From assembly GCA_963920705.1 (NCBI GenBank), contig OY987225.1, forward strand, positions 8,676,865 through 8,740,864: 64,000 bases of DNA, written 5' to 3'. Under the pieces are notes generated by a model, which worked only from the letters and a program-made list of their open reading frames with translations, was not told the DNA's origin and searched no databases. Source of the DNA: Odiellus spinosus. Lineage: Eukaryota > Arthropoda > Arachnida > Opiliones > Phalangiidae. Made by a program: the position numbers and the translations under genes. Below are positions 53,248 to 64,000 of the stretch, one piece after another; positions within the stretch are counted from its first letter, which is position 1, and the number at the start of each line of letters is the position of its first letter.

Positions 53248-54447
53248 CAGTGGCGGCGATCGCAATAAATATGCCTGGGGGCCCGAGGCTTCAAGCAAAA
53301 AACCTAGCCGGATAAGACACTGAAAATTGCCATTGAATGAAGCGAGACGAAATAAATAGTCCCATAATAATCAGCATGACAAATGATGGTTATGGGTAAA
53401 ACTATTTTATGTTTTTTCGGTTTTTGACGATATCTTGGCCAAATTATCTCGAAATTATCACCATTCTAATATATCTTTTTGAATTAAAAGTCTCTCGAAG
53501 CTCTAGTAGGAATCAAAAACAAATCACGCTCACACCAAATTTTTTACAAGCGTTTTAAAATTTGAAAATAATAAAAAGTTTGGCGCTTGAAAACTTGCCT
53601 TTCTATGAATAAATGATAAAGATGTATGCCCGTCTCGTATTTAAAATATATGGCCGAAAACGCGATTTTTCATTTTTTTGAGTTTGTTCCACAAATTTTA
53701 AAAATCTGAAAAAATTCAGGGGTCAACTTTTACCCAAAATATACATTATATATTTTTCTCGGTAGTAGAAAATTAGCTTTTGAGTGTGATTTTTTTTATA
53801 AAGACCACCAACTAAGGCTTCGAGAGACCTTTAATAAAAAAAAATATTAGATTTGGTGATAATTTGGCCAAGATATCGTCAAAAGCCGAAAAAACACAAA
53901 ATATTTTTGGAGGGTTTTGGGCGCATCTTTTGAGTTAAAATATACACATAACCACCATTTGTCACGTTGATAATGCGACTATTTTTTCGACTCGATTCAA
54001 AGGCAATTTTCACCAATTTTAGGCTGTTTGGTTTCATTACAATATATATAGAATAAATCAGGAAACTATTTTTCCATGTATGAAGTTGTGATTTCACTAT
54101 TTAGTGTTTAAGAGATTATAGCTATATCTGAGTGTGGCAACTCCGAGATGGGTAACGAAAATTCCCATGGAGAATGAGACGAGCTTTCACCTTGAGTCAG
54201 ACCTATTTCCGTCAACTTTCTCATCGTTTTCAAGGAAAGTTTTCGCGTTAGGTCTATATTACGCCTATTCACATCTAATAGGACTTTTTCTCTTGATTTT
54301 TTTAATCGTTACTCCTATAGACTCGCGACGAAAGAATAAAATAAAGTTAGGGTCTTCGACAATTTTCCCTGGGGGCTCCGCCCCCCCCCCCATTATTATC
54401 CGCCTGGGGGCTCTGGCCCCGCAGCCCCCCCAGGATCGCCGCCACTG
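53248..54447. mobile_element. Non-autonomous hAT element (1.2 kb) with 8-bp TSD
   Basis: Ends are cagtggcggcgatc and gatcgccgccactg, a typical hAT terminal repeat (CAGTGGCGG). A perfect 8-bp TSD, gtgacgtc, is at 53240-53247 and 54448-54455. The interior has long diverged inverted arms of about 250-300 bp (about 53325-53600 and 53750-54015, sharing gacgatatcttggccaaatt) and a G/C-rich segment near 54365-54435 (cctgggggctccgcccc). No transposase is encoded. Confidence 0.92.
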
Positions 54448-54455
54448 GTGACGTC

Positions 54456-55980
54456 AGAGCTTGTATAGAGAGAAAGCATGAGAGGAAAATTATTTAAAAT
54501 ATTTTGGTTGAAGTGCCAGCCCAATAAAAAAATTAGAACCACAGAGGCATGCTATAGGTTTTTTGGGGGAAGAAATCGTGGAGTCGTAGGGAGTTTTAAC
54601 CCAAAAGTTCTCTCTGTCATGCGCCAGAGATGCGTTTCAAACCCGAAACATACAGTAGGAGATTAAAGAAACATTAGGTTCGACAGTATAACTTCAGAAT
54701 GAAGTCAAGGTGATACACGGTTTATGGCAATTGTGAAGGGTTGCCAAAACCAGTCTGACAACGATGGGTGTCATATGTAGCATAGCATTTTGGTTACTTA
54801 AGAGAAAATAATCCGCTTATGTTGCTACCAGTGTTGCGAATCCCTTTATAGTATTTATTATTTTATCTAAATCATTGTTTTTTTGTATACGTCATTTTGT
54901 CTACTTCCGCCTGTTTCTCCGCACAAGCTGCTTAACCCCACATAGTTATAAGGCTTATAACCGATCTCTTTTATTCGGGGGGATTCCTCTCGAACGGGGT
55001 TCTTCTCGTCTCTTATTTTGTGACGAAAATCGAACGATCGAGAAAAACAATCCTCCCGAAGAGGGTTATAGAAAAAAGTTTGTTGGGGGCGGGTAAATTT
55101 GATAGAAAGGTTTTTAATTAAGGGGGAGAAGAGGAAAATTGGACTTGATCAGCATTCAGTAATGGAAACTCGTATCACTTGGTAACTCAACACTTCTTTA
55201 TTAAATCAACTACTAATTCACAAATAATAATAATATACACTCGGGGAAATAAACGTTTTAACACATCTTAGGCTATTCGCACGGAGGGTACAATACTATC
55301 CCTTTATGAAGGGGAAGAGGTTTTTCGATCTCTTTTTCTAATTATGGTTTTTCTCTTTAATTCTTTGTTAAAAAGTTCAAACGTTAATTCTAATTTTAAT
55401 CGCGGGGATTCTATAAATGTACGGAAGACGCGATAAGTTCTTTTCACAAAGAATGACATGGAATTAATGGTTTTTCTCAGTTAACTTTAATTTTAATCCT
55501 TTAACAAAATTCTATCAACCACCTTGGATCTTTTGATATAGAGGGGCAGTTTAAAATTTTAATTATTTATAACAATTATCAAGCTTACATTTCTCGTCCT
55601 CGGGAAATCCGGCGGCCATGGTTAGGATCACACAAAAAAACTATGTCCCGGAGGGAAAGAGATATATATATATTGTAAATAATTATCGATACGTCTCTTA
55701 GGAGGTTAGAGTTTAGAATGGCCAACTTTCTCTTTCGGACCTTATCTTTACTCGACAAAAAAAAAAAGAAAAGGGGGGTTCTTTCTGGAAATACCTTCAC
55801 TTTCTCTGTGAATTTCAATACTTTTAACTGTCTAGACCTTTTCTAAAGGGTTAAGGGTACGTTATTTTCTTACTCTCGGATTTTCTACTTTTCTCAACTA
55901 TAACCCGACATTCAATCTGGCTTAAACACGAGGGGAGGGGGGCAAAATCAAAATGTACTCATCACAACGGGTTCAAACGG
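54456..55980. other. Non-coding stretch with a single palindrome arm, no gene seen
   Basis: Holds the lone copy of the 53-kb palindrome arm at about 54791-54822, followed by cagtgttgcgaatccc, which looks like one end of a hAT-type element whose other end I did not find. Short ORFs in this stretch show no motif. Confidence 0.45.
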
Positions 55981-55994
55981 CGATTATAATACAG

Positions 55995-56160
55995 TCTTAT
56001 CCTCAGATTTCGTTGACAACGGACTACACTTCTCAGTCGGTTTCTCGGATTTCCTCTTGGATTAATTAAAAATGGGGGCTTCTTTTCCTGAGATTTCGTT
56101 GACAACGGACTACGCTTCTCAATCGGTTTCTCGGATTTCCACTTGGATTAATTACGTTCT
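55995..56160. repeat. Tandem duplication of about 90 bp
   Basis: tttcgttgacaacggactac and the following cttctca.tcggtttctcgg and ttggattaatta occur twice, at about 56005-56070 and 56094-56155, with a few substitutions. Confidence 0.8.
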
Positions 56161-59100
56161 TCTCATATGATTCTCGTCAGCTTCCTGGTGGATTACTTTA
56201 GTTCGGTTTCGGATCCCAAAGGGATAATCTCGTTCTGTCCTTTAGGTGGGGTTTTCGAAGTCTCTGGCAATGGATTCCTTTTGAAAGCAATGTTTTTCCG
56301 TGATTTGATATATTTTTAAAGTTTAATGTTATAATGTTCCGTCCGTTAAAGGGTTCCGGCCGTGTCTTATTCTATTGTCCCAGCGGGGGATCTTTTCTCA
56401 TCGGCCATAGCCGCCTTCGCGTCGGACTTGGCTTCCGCTCTTTCATCTGCCGATCTTCGTTTATAGCTTTTCGAACCCAACTGTTAATTTTCTCTCCCTC
56501 TTTTTTCTATATATACCCTTTTCATTTTCTTTGTCGCCTGGGCCGAAGCTTCTAGAACATTCCATCCAGAATTCGCTCAGGTGGTTGTGACGCATTTGTT
56601 TTTCTCAACTTCGAACCTCGGTTAACTGACTATATTCGTATCTCTCGACGGAGGGGTCGTTTATCATAATTGGTCAACTCTTAGAGCGACGTCATTTTTC
56701 TACCTGATTATTGGCTCTTAGCTATTGTCGAGGGGAAATGTATCTTAGCTAATTTAAGTGGAAATAGGTCCATGGTGACCCAAAAAAACATTTCTCAGAC
56801 TTTTGAAGTTGATATCAGTCCGACTCTTAAATAATGCCACTGAGGGATAAGGTTTTTCTTAGTTAATGTTCTATAAGATCTGTCGACTTGGGATGACGTT
56901 TAACACTTAGGTGTGAAAAGTTTATATTATATTTTCCCACAGTTTTTAAAGGTTCAGGGGCAGAAAAAAAAGGAAAAACCTTTAAATTATTGGCCTATTT
57001 TGGCCTATTTGTTTTTAATTGAAGGGAATTAAGTTTAAAAGTGATTAAAACGAAAAATTTGAGAGGGATTTGGACGGGAAGGGTTACAGGCTTTGCAGAT
57101 TGACAGATGGGAGAAGGGATTCTAACACTTGACTTTGTAGTGGCTATACTGAGAGAAAGGAAAATATATTTAGCTGCGCTAGTAGGTCAGCTCCCGCCTC
57201 TTTAACCCATCGGCGATGTAGCCATTTCTCGAACGCACATGATATGGTAATCCATGAGATTTAATTTTGATTTGTCAATTCTTTGTTACGTTATTAAATA
57301 GACACCGTGTGATAAATTTTGACTTAATTAATTTAAACAAAGTATAAACTATTAGTAAATTACATTTCATATTAATCACTCAAGCTAAGCATCAAAAACA
57401 CCCGAGTTAAACTCCCAAGAACTATCCACTACCAAACAAGCGTAAGAAGCGAACCCACTATCACGTGTCGAGTCTAGAGGAGGTAAAAAATACGTCTTTG
57501 GGGGCGTGACAATCAAAAGGTCTACCTTTGTCCCTAAAAGGGAGTGGGAGGTCAGAGGTTAGCAAGCCTCGTGAAATCTAGCATTTAACATGGAAATTCA
57601 AAATTTCAAATACGTTAAAAATCCCTTAGATTAGGTTTGTGGGGAAATTTTTAGCGTTAACTAATTTAAGTACCTGGTTAATTCATTTGAATAACTTGTA
57701 TCGGAACAGTAACGCCTTATAGTGAAAGTTAATTCCAAGAGTGAGAGACAACTCCCAAGATACTTTTACTTCCAGTATTGTAGTATCAATAAAGAGTCAT
57801 TTCTACATAGCGCACCTTATTATCAATAATCTAGCAATAATAACAGAAATGACTGCGTTGATTGAAGGTTGGGCTACTGATAACAGTCTTGGTTTCAACG
57901 AATCCTACACCTAACCCGAGGTGTATCAGAAACTTCGCAAGTTAACATTCTCTGAAAATGACTCTGGTGTAAATACGTAACCCAACCTTAAATTCGCATC
58001 CCAAACAAACAAAGTCTGTTTACATTATAAACATTAACCACCATTCTCCCCGTCTCATCGCAACCCTGGCACTTCCCTTATTAGACTATATAGGCTTCCT
58101 CCATTTGGACTCCACCCACCATAGGAGACATTGACTCCTTTCAAAAGGCAAAAATAAAATCACGAAATGAATGCGAAACCTTCACCATTTTGCCGCCCCA
58201 GAAGTTATTGACCTTGCAGCTATACGCCAGAGTATCAACAACCTTTGCCTTTTCCGTAACTTTTTCCATAAGAATTCTTCCATCCTCCCTCCATCTAACG
58301 TTACTCGCGGCTATCCTTAAAAACCCAGAGCGATTACATCTGCTCGTCTACATCACTTCATCCACTAGGTAATAATCGATTGGAATAAACTCTCATCTTC
58401 CATTATTGAATTGGTTTACTGTCAGTATAATTTCATACTGACATGTTACATTAAATTTTAGGCACCCTTAAAGGCCACTCCATCTACTTTCATCTATTGT
58501 ACCCATTAATTACTCTGTACTCCCCGCGCATTACAGGCCTTCATGCCCTCTTGTACGCCGTTCCACTATTAAATATTTATCAAGATTTAATGGCCTTGTT
58601 GTTTAATAAAAAGGCTTTCAATATATTTCAGTTTAAAATATTACGGTTCATGTTTTAACATAGTTTTAGCACCCCAGTTTATTTGATGTTTTTTATCCCT
58701 CGTGTGGGTGGCCAGGCCATTGTTAATATACCTATTTCTGGGGATTAGTACATGGTCAAGGCGTCCTAGAATAGTGTTCCTTAAGGGAATGGAAAATTTA
58801 GATAGTGGGGATGTGCCAGCTTCTGGGAAATTGTTCAGCCAAATAGATTCCCACTTTTCACCATAGGTCAGAGCGTGTACTAAATGATCCTAACTTCGTA
58901 GGTTCACCGAATTGGTTATAAAGTTTAAATTTAAAATACAATTTTCTCAAACTTCCGCTGATCAAATAATTCTTTCTTCGAACTTACCAGCCTTGAATTA
59001 GTCCGAAACTATCGTCAAGGGTTTTGCACCTAGAAGCTAATTTAAATCACTTCATTTTTCAAAATAGTACCGCAGTAGCCTGACAGCAAGCAATAGCCCC

Positions 59101-59277
59101 AACACTGAACATGGGGTCCATTGCCAAACTTAAATGGACAATAAAAGACTATAATAAAGCGTATGTTAAATACTTACATCTTTGGATACCATTTTTTTAA
59201 TTATAGTGGCAATCAAATTAAACTTAGAAAACTACAGATGAAATAAGAACGTTTTCAAAGCAGTCGTAAGTTCGTAA
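56161..59277. other. Long stretch without a recognisable gene or repeat
   Basis: About 3.1 kb. ORFs are short and without motifs. No tRNA, TIR pair or tandem array was recognised. An unrecognised old element or a host untranslated or intronic region is possible. Confidence 0.4.
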
Positions 59278-59290
59278 CTCGTAATCTCCT

Positions 59291-59595
59291 TTTTTTTTTT
59301 TTTCGGCATGTAACGTGAGTCTTTACGCCCGGACGGTGGCCGAAGCGGGGCGTGCGATGACGACCCGGGTGTGGCGCGATGGGAGGGTCAATGGGTTTTT
59401 AGAAACTACACAGGTATGAGGACTGGGAATAGCCCACGCAACGGATGGAGAAGGGAAAGGGAAAGAGGAAGGACCATACCGTTGCGGACCATTCGCAACA
59501 CTCCCTATGGACAAGGGACCTGCGATTCGATCAGGACAATACCCAGACCTTGCCACTGAGACGCCAGTTTACAGGAGTGCGCCACCACTCCCGGC
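59291..59595 (-). mobile_element. SINE with tRNA-like promoter, 13-bp TSD and poly-A tail
   Basis: On the minus strand it starts ccgggagtggtggcgcactc, has an A-box-like gtctcagtggcaagg and a B-box-like gatcgaatcgc about 30 bases on, and ends in A13 (plus 59291-59303). The 13-bp direct repeat ctcgtaatctcct at 59278-59290 and 59596-59608 is a clear LINE-type TSD. Its first 25 bases look like the start of an Alu/7SL element (gtggtggcgcactcctgtaa), which may be chance. The perfect TSD points to a fairly recent insertion. Confidence 0.88.
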
Positions 59596-59739
59596 CTCGT
59601 AATCTCCTAGAGTTGTAAAATAGTAAGAACAACACCACGATTATTTGAAACGATGAGGAGCAAACCCGACAATTTCGACAAATAGGATTTGAGTTTGACA
59701 TTGTGAGATACGGGCCTAGAAATAAGGCCTTCTAATGGC

Positions 59740-60121
59740 GTTTTCCAAGGGGCTACTACGAGAACTCCGGGAGTGCTCTGAATATATTTTTGTCTTTCAT
59801 TGGTAAAATAGAGGACTCCCGAGATGGAGTAACGTCTTCCATCGGGCCTCTCACTCTCTCGCGGAGCACTCCGAGCTGCTCCAGCTTGAGAGACGGAGTA
59901 ATGATTTCGGAGCACTCCGATCTCCAATGAAGATAGAAGTAATTAACCGACGGCAGCCAGGTGCCTCTGTGCGAAAAGATTGACTTTGGAAAACATTTCA
60001 TCATCCTTTGGGAGGTCGCTTGGAGACCAATCCAAGGTCTTCGGAGCGCGAGTATTGACGTTACAAGAAAATTTGGAGCACTCTCCGTGCAGTCCCAATT
60101 TAAAACGCCATAAAAGACAAA

Positions 60122-60173
<52 letters not shown>

Positions 60174-60360
60174 TGACGTTTTCCATTGGGCAATTCTGAA
60201 CACTCCGGGAGTGCTCTGAATATATATATTTTCCTCCATTGGTGAAAAAAGAAAACTTCCGAGATGGTTCAAACGAGACCGTTTCGGGGTCCTCGGAGCG
60301 CGAGTATTGACTTTACAAGAAAATCTGGAGCACTCTCTGAGAAGTCCCTCTCCCTGTCTC
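59740..60360. repeat. Direct repeats built on gggagtgctctgaatatat
   Basis: actccgggagtgctctgaat occurs at about 59765 and 60206, followed in both by cattggt and cccgagatgg or tccgagatgg. ggagcgcgagtattgac and tacaagaaaat.tggagcac recur at about 60036 and 60294. The copies are diverged and mixed in order. Overlapping ORFs on both strands are by-products. Confidence 0.7.
60122..60174. repeat. (AAT)n microsatellite, about 17 units
   Basis: An uninterrupted run of aat between the two copies of the surrounding repeat. Confidence 0.95.
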
Positions 60361-61556
60361 ATCCGCAAGTCACTCTTTGCAAACCTCAACCTTTCCGCCA
60401 TCTTATTCCATCGAATGAAGTTACAACACAAACGCCTTCCAATGTTTGTTTCCCTAGGGTGTGCGCAGCCGACAAAAATGCTTCCCCAACCGACCCACAG
60501 TCCACACTGCTTCCAACTCCACAAATATGTCATCAAACAATTCCAAGGTAACCAACCATGGCGTGCTCAGCCCCTCTTTCCACAGTCAGTCAAGAACTAG
60601 GCGTGGTCACTGTCTGGACGGCAAAGTCCTATACCGGCATGCCATTTTGAGCTTCCTAAACCTCCTAAACTCTTTTGCCCAGATCTCCCCTCAACGCCGC
60701 TTTCCGCGTCCTAATCGAGTCTTCCAAAACGAAACACGCTGTTTTGAACTGAAGGAACTCCTGTTCATTAAGTAGGACAGGGGTATTACTTCACAGCCGT
60801 AAGCCAATACCTCCATAGCCACATTCTCTCCCACAAAGCCCGAGCTACCCAGCTTTTGTTACAACTCTGATCCATTATGTACTTTAACCTACCGAGCAGC
60901 CTACTACTCTGGCCGCTGGACCAGTCCCTGCCCGTTTTATAAATTACGTTGTAAAAAAAAAGGACACGACTGAAGTTTAGTACTATTCAATTTTAGGTTT
61001 CATTTATCAATGTTAGGATCAGTTTGTGACCTAAACCTTGTCTACTCTAGGAGGATGAAGATTCACGAGTATTATATTCCTAGGTCTAATAAGGTGTTAT
61101 GACAAAAACACACTACAAATTTACAATGGGATAATAAATAGGGATAATAAAAAGAAATCTCTTCTTGATAATACGCTAACAGACGACGTTTGGGTCGCGA
61201 ATAGGCAATTTCAACGAGTCCGCGTCACGCGTGCTTTGTTAAATTATTAGGAGCTCGCGCTTTATGTTGTCAATTAAGTTTTGGGGAAATTCGAAGTACT
61301 CAACGAGTAGCCAAGTAGAATTAGCTAATGTATCTTTTCTTTGGGGTGCTCCCACTCCCAGAGTACTCCAAAATACATTGAGTCGATGACTTTTGGAGTG
61401 CTCCGGAGCTGTCGGAGCAGCCAAAAGAGAGCCATAAGACTATTTTACGCCTGAGTTACAAAGAAACTCATTTATATTGTCTTTTGTTCTAAAAATTTCT
61501 TAGAGGATTTGTCCTTAACTGGAGTTCAATAGCTATAAACCCTAACTAGTCTATAA
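60361..61556. other. Stretch without a gene
   Basis: No supported ORF; three overlapping 95-105-codon plus-strand ORFs near 60264-60775 have no motif and differing frames. Near 61340-61425 are palindromic words of the cggagcac / gtgctccg type (for example tttggagtgctccggagctg), related to the 60-kb repeats and to a copy at about 62342-62388. Confidence 0.45.
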
Positions 61557-61846
61557 CAAGAAGGATCAGACAAGGAGAGGAAAAGTAGGGCTGCGTTGAG
61601 TTAGAGAGAGAAGAGCCAACCTCCCACTCGGGTGGAAAGGGGGATAGGAAATTCTCGAGGTAAACTGTTGTCACGTGGTCACTAGCGTCGTCGACTACTA
61701 CGAAGCTGATAAAGGATCAGTTTACCCACGTGACAACAATTTACCACGAAACGTCTCTACCCCCGTTCTCCCAGAGTGGGAGTTTAGGCCGACGCAGTAG
61801 GAACCGCGCCGTCCCCACCTTTCCTCTCCTTGTCTGATCCTTCTTG
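61557..61846. mobile_element. MITE-like element (290 bp) with ~28-bp TIRs
   Basis: caagaaggatcagacaagga and the bases after it at the left are inverted at 61819-61846 (..tccttgtctgatccttcttg). A subterminal pair, ggtaaactgttgtcacgtgg and ccacgtgacaacaatttacc, makes a second stem. The direct repeat tctataa lies at 61550-61556 and 61847-61853, or 8 bp if the next c is counted. Short TSD and TIR suit hAT-type MITEs; no coding. Confidence 0.85.
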
Positions 61847-61853
61847 TCTATAA

Positions 61854-63030
61854 CTACAAGAATAGATTTAACACAAGCATATGGAAGAGCTATACCTTTG
61901 TCTGCGAGCTAGTCATAATCGGGCGGAGCCTAAGGGGGTCTTACGCCGCGCCTCATGTCACGTGTATAGGAAGGGGTTAACGGTTTTCTACGATAAGTGC
62001 GTTGGGTAATAGCAGACTCCGCGGATGGGTGCTGGTGGCAGAGCTCGATGAATTTCGTGGACCTCGAAAGCTCGTGATAGGGTGAAAATCATAAGAAATA
62101 TTACGTCAAATCTAGCCAAGGTTAGTAAAATCTAGCAAACTCCTCCCGTTCATGACTAGCGTTATACTAAAACTATGGCGTACGGTTCAATATTCTTGTG
62201 TTAGATCTATTCTTGATAACACGAAGGATAAAATGCAGAATTTCTATAAAGGTGGAACCTTTAGGCAATCGACTACGAGGAGAATTTGGCACAAAAAAAG
62301 GGGGCAGCCCAAAGAAAAACCCCAACGTTGTGTTTCCTATGGGTTGCTCCGACTGCATCCTTCAACTTTAAGGATGCTCCGGAGTTATGGTATCGCATTT
62401 TTTTTTTGCTTCTCAAAAAAAAAAAAAAAAAAAAAAAAAAAACACGTTAGTTTATAAATTGTTTTGAAAACGAGCTGTAGTGAAATTACGATTAATTTTT
62501 ATTTAAATAGTTTTCATGAAAAAAGAAAAAAAGAAATTTATGCATTTATGATTTATGTTATTGCAATTATAAGCTTTGAGCATCATTCTTGAAACTTTAG
62601 TAATTTCTATTATTTATGTCTATGGCATTTGCTATAAAAAATTGTGGGGCGCGGGACTGGCAGCCTGCTGATGATTTGGCGTCTTTTTGGCGTAATTGCG
62701 CCGCCATATTGTGTTTGTTTCCGAACAGAGAAGGTGAGGGTTAGAAAGACTGAATAAATAGTCTGGTTTTTAACGAAAATGGAAAGCTCGAGTAACATCT
62801 GGAAATTTATGAGACATTTTATAAACCACAACGGAAACTACATCATGGAAGTTACCGAAGTATATACAAAATGATTGTTTTGGAATCAATTGCTTGCTGT
62901 GCCAAATCTCAAGCTCATAAAATGGAACAAGCCTGTAAAGCTTATTATAAGGTGAAAATACCCAAATGAATAGATATCTAGCCAAAAAAAATCTTCGTAT
63001 TCTACGTTTGTACTTTGTACTACTATTCTC
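61854..63030. other. Stretch without a gene, with a poly-A run
   Basis: Contains T9 at about 62399-62407 and an A-run of about 28 at 62417-62444, so it may include an old poly-A tail, though no SINE or LINE sequence was recognised next to it. Short ORFs on both strands show no motif. Confidence 0.4.
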
Positions 63031-63034
63031 AATT

Positions 63035-63925
63035 TATCGGAAATAAGTAGAGTTCTTTTAAGAACTGCTTATGAAGTTATTTGATGGAAACCTGGTCCTG
63101 CGTTCATCAAGTCTGTTGTTCCAGAAGCACAAGTAAACTATCCTAGCCCTGTTCAATGAAAAAAAGTAAAAGAAGGGAAACTCCTAAATAAGTATAGTTC
63201 TTTTTAGAACTGCTTATGGAGTTGAATTCAACAAAAATTCAATTATGTACGTAGCGAAAGTTCCGCAGCTCAAGTTAATATCGAGAAGCCTGTTATTATT
63301 GCTGCAACCCAAGTTAACTATCTCCGTACCTGTTAGAGGTTGAAGCGTAACATTTGGCCAACTCAGAAATATGTATAGTTTGTTAAAGTGTTGCTTATGG
63401 AAATGTTTTGAATAAATCTAGCCAGAGTACGTCCCTTTTATAATCTAGATATAATGGATAATGATCGATGCTAATAATTTTATACGTACCACTTGCGAGT
63501 ACAAAATGTAGCGGGGGAAAGGCTTGCAGTTAAGTTTTATAACTGATTGCTGAACTCACTCGCAAGTTCCTGGTAACCTTGCAAACAAGGGTAGAAAGTT
63601 AAATCTATCATAACTGTGTAGGAGTTTTTCTCATAAGCTCCTCAACATGGGGTTAGGGAGGGAGGGTGATATCCTAGTTTTGACAATATTTGCGATAAAA
63701 TTATTGCAAAGAATGCTTTTGAATCATAAAAGTATATCAAACTGGATGAAGCGAGAGTTTTTTCGATGGTTGAATGATAATTGTATTGACAGTGAGCCGC
63801 TCTTCATTGCAGGGACTCATTAGTTTTAGAAACTATCTAACTGTACAAACTATTGGTCCTTCTTTTGGTTTGCGTTATCGTAATAAGTAAAGTTCTTTTT
63901 AGAACTGCTTACGATGGTATACAGT
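63035..63925. repeat. Four spaced copies of an ATAAGTA..AGTTCT..AGAACTGCTTAT hairpin
   Basis: Copies at about 63043-63073, 63189-63219, 63369-63399 and 63882-63912. In copies 1, 2 and 4 the arms ataagta.agttct and agaact.cttat pair; copy 3 is diverged but keeps agtt and gcttat. Spacings are about 146, 180 and 513 bp. Between copies, words such as aactatc recur, so this may be a decayed tandem array with missing units. It could equally be an array of small structured RNAs; there is no direct support for that. Confidence 0.6.
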
Positions 63926-64000
63926 GATGATAACTCAATGCTGCTACAGCGCAAGCAATCCCAACTGCTATTAGACGTGTAAAAATATTTTGTACTGAAT

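Noticed and set aside
59943-60551. Overlapping ORFs of 95-197 codons on both strands
   Set aside because: They cross the microsatellite and the 60-kb repeats, use different frames and have no motif.
63035-63925. tRNA or known snoRNA genes
   Set aside because: No cloverleaf, no A/B box pair, no C/D or H/ACA boxes recognised around the hairpins.

Overview
The window is a eukaryotic, almost certainly invertebrate-animal, repeat-rich intergenic or heterochromatin-like stretch. The evidence is nested Ty1/copia and Ty3/gypsy LTR retrotransposons, a Mutator-like (MULE) transposase gene with animal-type SWIM, Ulp1 and PHD modules, hAT-like MITEs with target-site duplications (TSDs), a tRNA-like SINE with a poly-A tail, a LINE fragment, and long satellite and minisatellite arrays. 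I found no convincing ordinary host gene, no rRNA or tRNA gene and no prokaryotic feature. The phylum cannot be fixed from the sequence.

Layout. 1-1870: three small inverted-repeat elements, then an array of about nine hairpins. 1868-6637: copia-A (minus strand), broken by frameshifts, with a truncated 3' LTR. 6638-7492: remnant of a DNA transposon that copia-A entered. 8161-9076: hairpins, then a 41-bp tandem array. 10131-15112: MULE-like pseudogene (minus). 15205-16317 and 16478-19466: 18/19-bp minisatellite and 35-bp satellite. 19904-20311: LINE fragment. About 20560-32960: gypsy-B (plus), degenerate, carrying two nested insertions: a 2.6-kb palindromic foldback element (22495-25086) and an internally deleted gypsy-C (25385-27770). 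33469-36200: a second, related gypsy 3' end. 36764-52485: copia-B (minus), complete with LTRs and TSD, split by the nearly intact gypsy-A (38298-48960, minus). 52490-64000: MITEs, a 160-bp palindrome, a SINE, hairpin repeats and otherwise featureless DNA.

The main observation is that four LTR retrotransposons of two superfamilies encode a domain resembling the methyl-CpG-binding domain (MBD). In copia-A and copia-B it lies between integrase and reverse transcriptase. In gypsy-A and gypsy-B it lies at the far C-terminal end of, or just after, the integrase region, where chromoviruses carry a chromodomain. A plausible reading, not shown by the sequence, is that these elements recognise methylated chromatin for integration or silencing control. 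Gypsy-B and its relative also carry a degenerate TatD (TATDN2-like) nuclease region between pol and the 3' LTR. Gypsy-A instead has a third ORF with a zinc-knuckle-like motif.
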